A stretch of 62,858 bases of DNA from an uncultured Clostridia bacterium (GTDB lineage Bacteria > Bacillota > Clostridia > Christensenellales > Aristaeellaceae): contig CANRLC010000010.1 of the NCBI GenBank assembly GCA_947631405.1, forward strand, positions 1 through 62,858, written 5' to 3'. The position numbers and the translations under genes are program-made. The notes below the pieces were generated by a model. That model was not told where the DNA came from, ran no database searches, and worked only from the letters and a program-made list of their open reading frames with translations. Of the stretch, positions 54,296 through 62,858 are shown in pieces (positions within the stretch are counted from its first letter, which is position 1; each line of letters begins with the position of its first letter).

Positions 54296-55102
54296 ATGCT
54301 TTACAATGCGCGCAATGGAAGCGTCCGCGTCGGGGACTCCGAGATGGATTATGTTTCCTTTGGCTATGGAAGCCAAAATCTCGTCATGCTGCCCGGCCTT
54401 GGGGACGGGCTTTCCACGGTCAAGGGGACGGCCTTGGTTTTCGCGCTGATGTACAGGCGTTTCGCCAAGGCGTTTACCGCGTATGTCTTCAGCCGGAAAA
54501 ATCCTCTTCCGGAGGGCTACTCCACAAGGGACATGGCGAGGGATCAGGCGCAGGCGATGGCCCTTCTCGGCATCCCAAAGGCGGACGTGATCGGCATATC
54601 GCAGGGCGGCATGATCGCGCAGTATCTGGCAATCGACCATCCGGATCGGGTCGATCGCCTCGTGCTGGCGTCCACCTGCGCAAGCCCCAATGAAACCCTG
54701 CAAGAAGCGGTCGGCGCGTGGATCGAAATGGCGAAGCGGGGAGATTATCGCGGGCTGATGATCGACACCGCGGAAAAATCCTATTCGCGGGCGCGCCTCA
54801 AAACGTACCGCCTGCTCTACCCATTCATCGGAAGGATGGGAAAGCCAAAGAGCTTTCAGCGCTTTCTCGTTCAGGCGGCCTCCTGCCTGCGGCACGACGC
54901 TTACGATGAGCTTGGCAAGATCGCCGGCCCCGCGCTGGTGATCGGCGGGAACCTCGACCGGATTGTGGGCGCCGCCGCGGCCCCGGCGATCGCCGAGCGA
55001 ATCGCCCATAGCGAGCTGTTCCTCTATCCGGGCCTCGGCCATGCGGCGTATGAAGAGGCCAAGGATTTTAACGAACGGGTCTTGCGCTTTCTGGCTCGGT
55101 GA
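54296..55102 (+). CDS. Alpha/beta hydrolase
   Basis: A 268-residue alpha/beta-hydrolase. The strand-3 motif LPGLGDGLSTVKG is the oxyanion region, GISQGGMIAQYLAIDHPDRVDRL the nucleophile elbow (Ser in G-x-S-x-G), VIGGNLDRIVG carries the acid Asp, and LGHAAYEEAKD the catalytic His. No signal peptide. Its codon use is less GC-biased than the neighbours, a mild hint of acquisition. Substrate unknown; esterase, lactonase or C-C hydrolase are all possible. Confidence 0.88.
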   Translation: MLYNARNGSVRVGDSEMDYVSFGYGSQNLVMLPGLGDGLSTVKGTALVFALMYRRFAKAFTAYVFSRKNPLPEGYSTRDMARDQAQAMALLGIPKADVIGISQGGMIAQYLAIDHPDRVDRLVLASTCASPNETLQEAVGAWIEMAKRGDYRGLMIDTAEKSYSRARLKTYRLLYPFIGRMGKPKSFQRFLVQAASCLRHDAYDELGKIAGPALVIGGNLDRIVGAAAAPAIAERIAHSELFLYPGLGHAAYEEAKDFNERVLRFLAR

Positions 55103-55130
55103 CAAGGCCCGATGCCGCGCAAAGACAGGT

Positions 55131-55175
55131 GATCCCCACGGGGCGGCTTTCTTGCCCCGTGGGGATCGCGTTATT
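55131..55175. terminator. Terminator between the convergent hydrolase and NUDIX genes
   Basis: A perfect 14-bp stem (55131-55144 with 55154-55167), starting GATCCCCACG, followed by GCGTTATTCTTT. Confidence 0.85.
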
Positions 55176-55206
55176 CTTTGTTCGGTTGCTTCCGTCGTTT
55201 GCGCGG

Positions 55207-55707
55207 TCAACGCCCTTCCCGCGCCTGGTCGCCCTCGCCCAGCACGAGTTCTTCTCCGTCCAGCACGGCGCGCAGCAGGCGCTCGCCGCGCTCGTCGTAG
55301 ACGAGCGAGAGGCGGAAAAACGGCCGCCCCTCGCGCAGCAGGCGTAAAAAGATGCGGTCGCCCTCCCACAGGGGCAGCGATTCGATCTCGCGCGCGGGTA
55401 CCCAGCGCAGCGTGCCCTCGTCGCAGTCGGTCGGCTCGCCCTCCGGTGCGTCGGCGGTGAACAGGTGCATGTCCTCGTTCCAGTCGCCGCTGTGAAAGGC
55501 GACGATCCCGCGATACGCCCAGCGCGTCAGGCGGTAGCCGGTCTCCTCGTACACCTCGCGCAGCATGCACGCCTGCGGGGTCTCCCCCGGCTCCATCCTG
55601 CCGCCCACGCCGAGCCACTTGCCCGCGTTCCCGTCGTCCTTCTTCTTGTCGCGGTAGAGCATCAGCGTGTGCTCCCCGCGCGAGATGTAGCAAAGCGTCG
55701 TCTCCAT
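55207..55707 (-). CDS. NUDIX hydrolase (8-oxo-dGTP diphosphatase-type)
   Basis: A 166-residue pyrophosphohydrolase. The full NUDIX box is GGRMEPGETPQACMLREVYEETGY, cited here as G-x5-E-x7-REVYEETG, with all metal-binding glutamates. The YISRGEHTLMLYRDKKKDD start is typical of the MutT/YjhB group that cleans oxidised nucleotides. Specificity is not certain. Single gene. Confidence 0.9.
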   Translation of the reverse strand: METTLCYISRGEHTLMLYRDKKKDDGNAGKWLGVGGRMEPGETPQACMLREVYEETGYRLTRWAYRGIVAFHSGDWNEDMHLFTADAPEGEPTDCDEGTLRWVPAREIESLPLWEGDRIFLRLLREGRPFFRLSLVYDERGERLLRAVLDGEELVLGEGDQAREGR

Positions 55708-55794
55708 ATCGTGCCTCCCCCGGTCTTTGGGCGGGGCCGCGCGGCCCGCCCGCCGCGCCCATTATAGCGCCGCGCGGGGAGGCGCGTCAAGGCG

Positions 55795-56553
55795 TCATTC
55801 CCGCCAGAGGAAGCGCATGAACTCCGGCGCCTGCGCGCTCCAGTCCGCCTCGCAGTGCCTGCCCTCGGGGAGGATGCGGCTCTCCACGCGCGCGCCCCGG
55901 CGCATGAGCGCGTTCGCCAGCTCGAGCAGGCCGCCCGCCTCGCGCGCCAGCGCGCGCCGGTCCCGCGGCTCCGCGCCGCCCAGCGACAGGTACACGCGCG
56001 TGTCCGGCGAGATCGCCGCCTCCCCGGCGAGGGCGAGCATCTCCCCGCGGCACTCGCCCAGCGCGGGCGACGGGCACGCCGCCTTGGAAAACACGTCGTT
56101 TCGGGCGATCACCGCGTACAGGCTCATCAGCGCGCCCATCGAGCCGCCGAGTGCGCCCGTACACGCGCGGTCAGGCAGCGTGCGAAAGCGCGCGTCGATC
56201 ACGGGCTTGAGCTTGTCCGCCACAAAGGCGAGCGTCTCGCTCCCCCGCGCCTGCAACCCCGCCCAGCGCGAGGCCGCCAGCGGAAACGGGCTGTACTCGG
56301 CCATGCGCCGGTCGCCCTCGCCGCTGCTCTCCAGCGCGGCGACGATCATCGGCTTGTCCCAGCGCATGAGGAAGCGGTGCAGGTTCCAAGTGCCGCCGCA
56401 GTCGTCGCCCAGCGACTCAAAGGCGCTCTGCCCGTCGAACATGTACATGACGGGATAGCGCTCGTCCGTCTCCTCGTAATCCTCCGGCAGGTGGACGCTC
56501 ACGACGCGCTCCTCCATCCCCGGATCAAAGTCCATCCCAAAACGCTCGATCAT
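55795..56553 (-). CDS. Esterase of the Fes/esterase D family
   Basis: A 252-residue alpha/beta-hydrolase: RVVSVHLPEDYEETDERYPVMYMFDGQ (in part) at the N-terminus, nucleophile Ser in GALGGSMGALMSLYA, and His in LPEGRHCEADWSAQ near the end. This is the pattern of enterochelin esterase-like and acetyl-xylan-type esterases. No signal peptide. ATG 56553 is chosen where the homologous segment starts; the upstream in-frame stretch lacks coding character. Confidence 0.85.
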   Translation of the reverse strand: MIERFGMDFDPGMEERVVSVHLPEDYEETDERYPVMYMFDGQSAFESLGDDCGGTWNLHRFLMRWDKPMIVAALESSGEGDRRMAEYSPFPLAASRWAGLQARGSETLAFVADKLKPVIDARFRTLPDRACTGALGGSMGALMSLYAVIARNDVFSKAACPSPALGECRGEMLALAGEAAISPDTRVYLSLGGAEPRDRRALAREAGGLLELANALMRRGARVESRILPEGRHCEADWSAQAPEFMRFLWRE

Positions 56554-56686
56554 GCGTGCCCCCGTATTCTCGGCGCGTGCGCCTTCGCTGTTATCCTCTA
56601 TGCGCGCCGCGCGCAAAATATGACGGCTTTTCGCCGGCGCTCGCGTGTGGTATAATAGATAAAAATGCCGGAAAGGAGGGGCTGCG

Positions 56687-57910
56687 ATGGACTGCGTGAT
56701 CTTGGGCGGCGGCGCGGCGGGGCTGACGGCGGCGGCGGCGCTCTCGCGGCGCGGCGTCCCGGTGACGCTCGTGGAGCGGCTGCCGCGCGTGGGCAAAAAG
56801 CTGCTCGCCACCGGAAACGGGCGCTGCAACCTCTCCAACCGCGACATGCGCGCCGAGTTCTACGGGGACGCCGCGCCGTTCGTCGGCGCGCTCTACGAGG
56901 CCGTGCCGCCCGCGCGCGTGCTGGGGTTTTTGAGCGAACTGGGCCTGCTCTTCGCCGAGGAGGAGGGCCGCCTCTACCCGCGCACAATGCAGGCGGCCTC
57001 CGTGCTGGACGCGCTGCGCGGCGCGTGCGCGCGCGGCGGCGTGCGGGTGGAGACCGGCGTCGAGGCGACGCGCATCCGCCCCTCGCGCCACGGCGGCTTC
57101 GCCGTGGAGACGAGCGCGGGCAAGACGCTGCGCGCCGGCGCGCTGCTCGCGGCGATGGGCGGCAGCGCCGCGCCGCAATACGGCACGGACGGCGCGGGCG
57201 CGCGTCTGCTGGCCGAATTGGGGCACACGGTCGCCCCGGCGCTGCCCGCGCTGGTGCAGCTTCGCTGCGAGCATCCGGCGCTGCGCGCGCTCGCGGGCAT
57301 CCGCGCCCGCGCGGCGCTCACGCTGACGGTGGACGGAAGGCCCGAAGCGCGCGAGGCGGGCGAGGTGCTCTTCGCCCACTACGGCGTCTCCGGCGTGTGC
57401 GTCTTCCAGCTCTCGCGGATGGCCTCGCCCGCGCTGGCGCGGGGCCGGGACGTGCGGCTTGCGCTCGACCTGCTGCCGGAGCTGCCGCCGGATGAATCAT
57501 GGCTGCAAGCGCGCGCACAGGCGATGGGCGGCGCCGAGGCCGCGGCGCTGCTGACGGGCGCGCTGCCGAGGCTGCTTTCGCAGGCCGCGCTGGACGAGGC
57601 GGGCGTGCCCCGCGCCGCCGCCTGCGCCGCGCTGACGGCGCGGCAGATTGCCGCCCTGTGGCGGGCGCTGCGCGCGTTCCCGCTGCGCGTCGCCGGGACG
57701 CTGGGGCTGTCCCACGCGCAGGTCACGCGCGGGGGCGTGGCGCTGCGCGAGATCGACCCGCACACGATGGCCTCGCGCCTGTTCCCCGGGCTGTACGTCG
57801 CCGGGGAGCTGCTCGACGCGGACGGCCCGTGCGGCGGCTACAACCTGCACTTCGCCTTCGCCGGGGCCTTGGCTGCGGCGGACGCCATCGCGAGCGCGCC
57901 CGGCGCGTGA
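56687..57910 (+). CDS. Flavoprotein of the HI0933/YhiN family
   Basis: A 407-residue FAD-dependent oxidoreductase: dinucleotide-binding GGGAAGLTAAAALSRRG, the family motif LLATGNGRCNLSNRD, and the C-terminal GLYVAGELLDADGPCGGYNLHFAFAGALAA (in part) that closes the FAD site. Function of the family is not defined. AAAGGAGG ribosome site; followed by a second flavoprotein gene 10 bp later. Confidence 0.92.
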   Translation: MDCVILGGGAAGLTAAAALSRRGVPVTLVERLPRVGKKLLATGNGRCNLSNRDMRAEFYGDAAPFVGALYEAVPPARVLGFLSELGLLFAEEEGRLYPRTMQAASVLDALRGACARGGVRVETGVEATRIRPSRHGGFAVETSAGKTLRAGALLAAMGGSAAPQYGTDGAGARLLAELGHTVAPALPALVQLRCEHPALRALAGIRARAALTLTVDGRPEAREAGEVLFAHYGVSGVCVFQLSRMASPALARGRDVRLALDLLPELPPDESWLQARAQAMGGAEAAALLTGALPRLLSQAALDEAGVPRAAACAALTARQIAALWRALRAFPLRVAGTLGLSHAQVTRGGVALREIDPHTMASRLFPGLYVAGELLDADGPCGGYNLHFAFAGALAAADAIASAPGA

Positions 57911-57920
57911 AAGGAGCCGT

Positions 57921-59531
57921 ATGCTTCGCCTGACCGACCTTCGCCTGCCGCTGGATCACGAACACGACGCGCAGGCGCTCACGCAGGCCGCCGCGCGGCG
58001 GCTGGGCGTGCGCGCCGCGCAGATCGAAAGCTGCCGCCTCGCGCGCAGGAGCGTGGACGCGCGCAAAAAGGACGACGTCCACTTCGTCGTCTCCGCCGAC
58101 GTGACGCTTTCCGACGCGCGGGAGGAGCGCCGCGCCGCCGCGCGTCTGGGGGCGGGCTGCGCCGTACCCGCGCCGTATGCGCCGCCGCGCTTTTCCGCCC
58201 TGCGCCTTTCCTCCCGGCCCGTCGTCGTGGGCTTCGGCCCGGCGGGGCTGTTCGCCGCGCTCACGCTGGCGGAGGCGGGCGCGCGCCCGCTGGTGCTCGA
58301 GCGCGGGCAGGACGTCGAGACCCGCGCGCGCGACGTGCGCCGTTACTGGGAACGGGGCGACGCGGCGCTGAATCCCAACTCCAACGTGCAATTTGGCGAG
58401 GGCGGCGCGGGCGCCTTTTCGGACGGCAAGCTGAACACCGGCACCAAGGATCCGCGCGGCGAGTACATCCTGCGCACGCTCGTGCGCTTCGGCGCGCCGG
58501 AGGACATCCTCGTGGACGCCAAGCCGCACATCGGCACGGACAAGCTCGCGCCCGTGGTCAAGGCGATGCGCGAGGCGATCCTCTCGCTGGGCGGCGAGGT
58601 ACGCTTTGGCGCGCGGTTGACGCGCGTGGAGATCGCGGGCGGCCGGGTGCGCGGCGTCGTCTGGGAGGACGCGCAGGGTTCGCACGAGACGGCCGCCGAG
58701 CGCGTGATCCTCGCCGTGGGCCACAGCGCGCGCGACACGTTCCTCTCGCTCTACGAGGACGGCCTCACGATGGCGCAAAAGCCCTTCTCCCTCGGCGCGC
58801 GCATCGAGCACCCGCAAGCCCTCATCGACCGGGCGCAGTACGGCGCGGCGGCAGGCCATCCCGCGCTGGGCGCGGCGGACTACAAGCTCGCCGTTCACCT
58901 GCCGGGCGGGCGCGGCGTCTACACGTTCTGCATGTGCCCCGGCGGCACGGTCGTCGCTGCCGCGAGCGAGCCGGGCGGCGTCGTCACCAACGGCATGAGC
59001 GTCTACGCGCGCGACGGGCAAAACGCCAACAGCGCCCTGCTGGTGAGCGTCGCTCCGGAGGACTTTGGCGGCGATCACCCGCTGGCGGGCATGTTCCTGC
59101 AACGGGAGATCGAGCGGCGCGCGTTCCTCGCGGGCGGCGGCGACGGCCGCGCGCCCTGCCAGCGCGTGGGCGACCTGCTCGCAGGGCGCGCGAGCGATCG
59201 CGTGGTGCCGCTTACGCCCAGCTACCGCCCCGGCGTGACGCCGGGCGATCTGGCCAGCGTGCTGCCCGATTACGTCGCCAAGGCGATGCGCGAGGCGCTG
59301 CCGCTGCTGGGCCACCGCCTGCGCGGGTTCGATTCCCCCGACGCGCTGCTCACCGCGCCGGAGACGCGCTCCTCTTCCCCGGTGCGCCTGCCGCGCGGCG
59401 ACAGACTTCAAAGCGTGGACGCCGATGGACTCTACCCCTGCGGCGAGGGCGCGGGCTACGCGGGCGGCATCGTCTCCGCCGCCGTGGACGGCGTGCGCTG
59501 CGCCGAGGCCGCGCTCTCCTCGCTTGCCTGA
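57921..59531 (+). CDS. FAD-dependent dehydrogenase (YtfP/COG2509-like)
   Basis: A 536-residue flavoprotein. The first ~95 residues form an accessory domain (RLPLDHEHDAQAL, SCRLARRSVDARKK). The FAD site is VVVGFGPAGLFAALTLAE, then NVQFGEGGAGAFSDGKLNTGTKD (in part), VYTFCMCPGGTVVAAASEPG and the end GLYPCGEGAGYAGGIVSAAVDG. All are characteristic of the uncharacterised NAD(FAD)-utilising dehydrogenase family. ATG 57921 follows AAAGGAG. Its last 76 bases overlap the convergent SPOR gene. Confidence 0.92.
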   Translation: MLRLTDLRLPLDHEHDAQALTQAAARRLGVRAAQIESCRLARRSVDARKKDDVHFVVSADVTLSDAREERRAAARLGAGCAVPAPYAPPRFSALRLSSRPVVVGFGPAGLFAALTLAEAGARPLVLERGQDVETRARDVRRYWERGDAALNPNSNVQFGEGGAGAFSDGKLNTGTKDPRGEYILRTLVRFGAPEDILVDAKPHIGTDKLAPVVKAMREAILSLGGEVRFGARLTRVEIAGGRVRGVVWEDAQGSHETAAERVILAVGHSARDTFLSLYEDGLTMAQKPFSLGARIEHPQALIDRAQYGAAAGHPALGAADYKLAVHLPGGRGVYTFCMCPGGTVVAAASEPGGVVTNGMSVYARDGQNANSALLVSVAPEDFGGDHPLAGMFLQREIERRAFLAGGGDGRAPCQRVGDLLAGRASDRVVPLTPSYRPGVTPGDLASVLPDYVAKAMREALPLLGHRLRGFDSPDALLTAPETRSSSPVRLPRGDRLQSVDADGLYPCGEGAGYAGGIVSAAVDGVRCAEAALSSLA

Positions 59532-60283
59532 GCGAGCAGCACCTCGCGCAGCTCCCGGCAGAGCGTCGCCATCGTCAGCGCCGCATAGCGCCGGGCGGCG
59601 GGCGCATCCAATTCCGCGCTCGTTCGCTCGATCAGCGCGCGCCAGTCTTCAAGGCTTTGCCTCAGCTGCGTACACAGCTCGTTTTGCGGCGTGCGCGCCG
59701 CAGCCGCTTCCCCCGCGCGCGCGAGGACGCCGGAGAGCGGCTCCTCCGCCTCCGGGCGGCAGAGCGCCCAGAAGAGCGCGTCCGGCGTCTCGAGCAGAGT
59801 ACACACGGCCTGCGCGCCGTCCTCGCTCGCGCTGACGCGCAGGCGCGCCTCGCGCCACACGTCCTCGTAGACGTAGCTCTCCCGGCCCGGCGCGGCGTCC
59901 TCCAGCGCGTCCGGCGTGGCCGCCGCCGCGCAGACGATGCGCATGCGCTCCCCCTGCCAGATCACGCACGGCACGCCCGCCGCGGTCAGCCGCTGCTGCT
60001 CCGCCTGCGCCAGCTCGCCGCTGTCGTAGACGCCCAGCTGCAGCGCGTAGACGCGCCGCTCGCCCAGCGTGAGCAGCCGCTGCGTGCGCGCCTGACCGAG
60101 CAGCAGCGCGCGCGCCGCGCGCAGCCCGTCCTGCGCCGCGTTCGCCGCCGCCGTCCGCGCGTCCGGCGAGGCCGCGAGCGCGCACAGCGCCGCCACGCAT
60201 GCGGCCAGCGCGAGCCGCGCGCCCAAGCGTCTGGCGCGCTCGCGTCGCCTCCTGCCGCTCAGGCGGCTTCGCCTCCTGCGCAT
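59456..60283 (-). CDS. SPOR domain-containing membrane protein
   Basis: A 275-residue protein: Arg-rich cytoplasmic N-terminus, one membrane helix (LALAACVAALCALAAS), then a SPOR-like segment (RVYALQLGVYDSGELAQAEQQRLTAAGVPCVIWQG in part) that in related proteins binds denuded glycan strands at division or spore septa. The C-terminal half is helical. The Arg-rich start and ATG at 60283 follow a GGGGGG stretch. The 3' end overlaps the flavoprotein gene convergently. Confidence 0.72.
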   Translation of the reverse strand: MRRRRSRLSGRRRRERARRLGARLALAACVAALCALAASPDARTAAANAAQDGLRAARALLLGQARTQRLLTLGERRVYALQLGVYDSGELAQAEQQRLTAAGVPCVIWQGERMRIVCAAAATPDALEDAAPGRESYVYEDVWREARLRVSASEDGAQAVCTLLETPDALFWALCRPEAEEPLSGVLARAGEAAAARTPQNELCTQLRQSLEDWRALIERTSAELDAPAARRYAALTMATLCRELREVLLAQASEESAASAQRTPSTAAETMPPA

Positions 60284-60365
60284 CCCATCCCCCCGTTCCG
60301 CCTTCGAGCCTATGAACCGCGCGGCGCGATTATCCCTCGCCGCCAGACCAGAACCGAGGTGCCTT

Positions 60366-61127
60366 ATGAAGTACACGCTGGATACCATCCCCGTCCTCGA
60401 CGCCTACCGCGAGGACTGCGAATGTCCCCTGTGCCGCCTGCGCATCCGCTGCGAGGATCAGTATGTGGACAGCATGCTCGGCGCGGCCTACATGGAGCCG
60501 GACTGCCGCGTGAAGACCAACGAGACGGGCTTCTGCACGCGCCACTTTTCGCTCATGTACGAGCGGCGCAACCGCCTCGGCCTCGCGCTGATGACGCACA
60601 CGCACATGCTCGAGGTCATCAAATCCATGGAAAAGCTGCTCGCCGGGGACGGCGGCGCATCCCGGGGCGGGCTGCTCTCCTCGCTGCGCGGCGGCGCGTC
60701 CTCGGGCGGGACGCCGCAGGCCATCCGCACGCGCATCGGCGGGTGCGTGATCTGCGAGCAGGTGGACGCCTCCATCCGCCGCTACGCCTACACGATCGCC
60801 CAGCTCGCCTTCACGAACGCGGAGTTTCGCGGGATGCTGGAAAAGTCGAAGGGCTTCTGCCTGCCGCATCTGGCGCTGGTGCTCGAGATGAGCGAGCAGA
60901 CGCTCTCCGCCAAGCAAGCGGCGGAGTTCAAAAAGCTGGTGGGTGAGCTGTCGCTTGCCAACCTGCGCCGCGTCGCCGGGGAGCTGGAGTGGTTCACGCT
61001 CAAATTCGATTACCGCAATCAGGACAAGCCGTGGGGCAACAGCCGCGACGCCGTGGAGCGCGGCATCAACAAGCTGATGGGCGCGTGCGTCGGCGAAGAG
61101 GCGCAGATGCCCCCGCACAACGACTAG
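60366..61127 (+). CDS. DUF6062-type cysteine-rich cytoplasmic protein
   Basis: A 253-residue protein starting KYTLDTIPVLDAYRED, with paired cysteines CECPLCRLR, GFCTRHFSLM, GCVICEQVD and GFCLPHLALV. The spacing suggests two zinc- or cluster-binding CxxC/CxxxH sites arranged as a repeat. It matches the DUF6062 family of Clostridia, whose function is unknown. No signal peptide. ATG 60366 follows GAGGTGCCTT. Confidence 0.8.
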   Translation: MKYTLDTIPVLDAYREDCECPLCRLRIRCEDQYVDSMLGAAYMEPDCRVKTNETGFCTRHFSLMYERRNRLGLALMTHTHMLEVIKSMEKLLAGDGGASRGGLLSSLRGGASSGGTPQAIRTRIGGCVICEQVDASIRRYAYTIAQLAFTNAEFRGMLEKSKGFCLPHLALVLEMSEQTLSAKQAAEFKKLVGELSLANLRRVAGELEWFTLKFDYRNQDKPWGNSRDAVERGINKLMGACVGEEAQMPPHND

Positions 61128-61139
61128 CGAAGGCAGAAA

Positions 61140-61178
61140 AAAAGAGGCTCCCCCCCTTGTGAGAGGAAAGCCTCTTTC
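61140..61178. terminator. Bidirectional terminator between the DUF6062 and GT8 genes
   Basis: AAAAGAGGCT pairs with AGCCTCTTT across a C-rich loop, with A-run before and T-run after, serving both convergent genes. Confidence 0.8.
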
Positions 61179-61189
61179 TTTGCCTTTTT

Positions 61190-62017
61190 CTATTGCCGCT
61201 CCCCCGCGTAGCGCGCGGCGAGCGCGGCGTAGTGCTTGTAGAGCGCGGCGAAGCGGCCCATGTGGGCGTTCCACGGCTTTCTCTTGCCGCAGAAGTGCAA
61301 GATCGACGTGTGGGTCATCACCCAGTCCATATCCCGCTCCCCTTGGCTGGCGAGCAGGTATTCCCTGAACTTTCGCGCGTCGTAGTTGTAGAGCGTCTCG
61401 TCGATGGGCGCGATGCGCTCGCCGTAGAGGCCGTTGAGGATGTCCTGATCGGGCAGCAGCAGCATGCTCTTGTTTTCGCGCACGAAGCGGAAGATGTCCT
61501 CCGGCTTCATCTCGCGGCGCGCGCGCTGCAAATCCATCAGCAGTACGCCGGAGTTGAAGTAGCCGTCCGATTCGTAGGCCGCCAGCCGGATGCGGTTTAC
61601 CGGGCCGGACAGGTCAATGATGCCCTTGTGGATGGCCGCGGCGAACAGGCGGTCGCCCAGCGGCATCCCGTAGAGCGCCGCGAGCGGGCCGATCACCAGA
61701 ATGTCGGGGTCGAGGTAGAGGATGCGGTCAAGCTCCTGCGGCAGCACCTGCCACGCGAGCAGGCGGTAGTACATCGCCCGGCTGTAATAGCGCATCGTCG
61801 GCGCGTCCAAAAACCAGTCCGCGTCCACATGCAAAAGGCGCGCCGTCGCGCCGAAGGCGTCGCACACGCGGCGAAGCGGCGCGAGATCGTCCTCCTGCAC
61901 GTCGTCGGAGATCAGGTAGAGGCAAACGCGCTCCCCCGGGTTGTTGACCAGCAGCGAAAACAGCATGACCTGCGCGTGGCGCAGATAGTTTTGATCCAGC
62001 GTGACGAGGATGTTCAT
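61190..62017 (-). CDS. Glycosyltransferase family 8 protein
   Basis: A 275-residue GT-A retaining glycosyltransferase: NILVTLDQNYLRHAQVMLFSL start, YYRLLAWQVLPQELDRILYLDPDILV with the metal-binding DxD (DPD), GYFNSGVLLMDL, DQDILNGLYG and ILHFCGKRKPW. These are typical of GT8 (LgtC/general stress protein A-like) enzymes that add glucose or galactose to surface glycans. Single gene. Confidence 0.93.
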   Translation of the reverse strand: MNILVTLDQNYLRHAQVMLFSLLVNNPGERVCLYLISDDVQEDDLAPLRRVCDAFGATARLLHVDADWFLDAPTMRYYSRAMYYRLLAWQVLPQELDRILYLDPDILVIGPLAALYGMPLGDRLFAAAIHKGIIDLSGPVNRIRLAAYESDGYFNSGVLLMDLQRARREMKPEDIFRFVRENKSMLLLPDQDILNGLYGERIAPIDETLYNYDARKFREYLLASQGERDMDWVMTHTSILHFCGKRKPWNAHMGRFAALYKHYAALAARYAGERQ

Positions 62018-62164
62018 GGCGCTTCTCCCGTACTTTTAGGCTTGGCGCTATGATTATACAGGATTTTTCGCGCCGCGTAAAGGCGGTTTTTTTCGCGCGT
62101 GGAGCAAGACGCGCTGAAAAGGCGGGGCAACCCGCCCGACTTAGATCACTGACAAACCCTGCAT

Positions 62165-62720
62165 TCAAAAGAGGATGCAGGGTTTGCTGCGTGTTAAGAG
62201 GAACAATAGCGAGGCAACCAGCCTCTTGATGTTTTGAACCGCGGCGGTCAGGAAGCACTGCTCGCGCATATTCCGGATTCCGAGCATGCGAGCATAGCGG
62301 AGACCGTGATTGACTTTGGCCTCCGCGAAGGAACGTTCAATGGTCTGCTTTCTCCATGCGTAGATGCGACTGCCGACACCAGTCTTTGTAAAAGCAATGA
62401 CAGCATCCAAAGCATCCTGCCAAACATGTCTGTCCACCATCCTTCTGCTCATACTCTTACCGAAGCACTCTGCTCGTCGTGGACAAGCGGCGCAGGTTTT
62501 GCTGTCGCAGAAGTATTATCCGAAAAAGTATCTCCGGGTCGATGGCCGGTCGTCCGTTGTCCGCACAATACAGCGGCGCGCACAGATCATAGATAAAGCT
62601 AAAATCGACTGCTCTATCCACTTTCCGAAGCAGATGATCCTCCGGTATCATCTGCTCCATGATGACCAAGCTTATCTCCTGCTGCTTTTCTCGCTGCTGC
62701 CTCAGCATTTCAAACACCAC
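62165..62720 (-). pseudogene. Decayed IS1182-family transposase
   Basis: The N-terminal part (62457-62720) has IPEDHLLRKVDRAVDFSFIYD and DNGRPAIDPEILFRIILL. The C-terminal part (62165-62452), in another frame, has YAWRKQTIERSFAEAKVNHGLRYAR (in part) and MREQCFLTAAVQNIKRL. These are the two ends of an IS1182 transposase of about 450-550 residues; most of the catalytic middle is missing and the frames no longer join. A hairpin AAACCCTGC...GCAGGGTTT (62155-62182) lies at the 3' end. The remaining 138 bases of the window show nothing. Confidence 0.88.
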
Positions 62721-62858
62721 CCGTGTTTATTACTGCATTATATATTCGACATTACCCCCTGTTTTCCCTTTTGGTTTCTCGCTCCCTGTTACAATATATT
62801 TGCCTCACGGATGCGGCAACCAGTCGCAGACGCGAGACATCTCGTTGCCCAAGCTGTA

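Overview
The window looks like a chromosome segment of a GC-rich, Gram-positive gut-type Clostridium relative (class Clostridia; genus not resolvable). Supporting signs are a SCIFF/ranthipeptide pair, a tmRNA with its SmpB, an S-box (SAM-I) riboswitch on metK, a T-box leader on leuA, strong GGAGG ribosome binding sites, sigma-A promoters with 17-bp spacers, and a dlt-like envelope acylation operon.

Layout. 1-3786: small secreted protein, then scfA (SCIFF) and scfB (radical SAM maturase) with a translationally coupled Orn/Lys/Arg-decarboxylase-fold PLP enzyme. 3787-7319: an AT-richer four-gene cassette (HTH protein, two unknowns, CbbX/SpoVK-like AAA+ ATPase) with its own promoter and a probable operator, ending 230 bp from the 3' end of ssrA. 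7552-8584: ssrA, smpB and a tiny membrane protein. 8917-21957: uronic-acid/glycosaminoglycan-type carbohydrate locus: lacI, beta-glucuronidase and transaldolase on the minus strand, diverging from a sugar ABC importer, a DUF2264 protein and a GH88 unsaturated glucuronyl hydrolase; then a YczE-like membrane protein and a heparinase II/III-family lyase. 22317-25272: CsoR and a copper P-type ATPase with a CopZ-like domain fused at its C-terminus. 25433-26770: PepC aminopeptidase.

27165-35597 is the most striking region: a seven-gene operon of MBOAT, SGNH protein, DltA-like adenylation enzyme, type III PLP decarboxylase, DltC-like carrier protein, second MBOAT and second SGNH protein. It has the logic of a D-alanylation (dlt) system, but with an amino-acid decarboxylase and a doubled transfer module. 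This suggests that a carrier-bound, possibly decarboxylated, amino acid is moved onto one or two envelope polymers.

35629-46667 holds housekeeping genes: thiolase, metK with SAM riboswitch, DUF368 lipid carrier translocase, TetR regulator, VanW/G5 wall protein, Rex, GpsA, RNase R, SecG, S9 and L13. 46959-61127 holds an acyltransferase, leuA with T-box, a zinc-dependent phospholipase C-like protein, an ECF S component, a five-repeat peptidoglycan-binding protein, an alpha/beta hydrolase, a NUDIX enzyme, an esterase, two flavoproteins, a SPOR protein and a DUF6062 protein. The window ends with a GT8 glycosyltransferase and a decayed IS1182-type transposase.

A dispersed intergenic palindromic repeat occurs four times (about 8.8, 19.9, 20.05 and 26.9 kb); two copies are in tandem and run into the 5' end of a gene. 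All functional assignments come from reading protein motifs by eye; no database search was possible.
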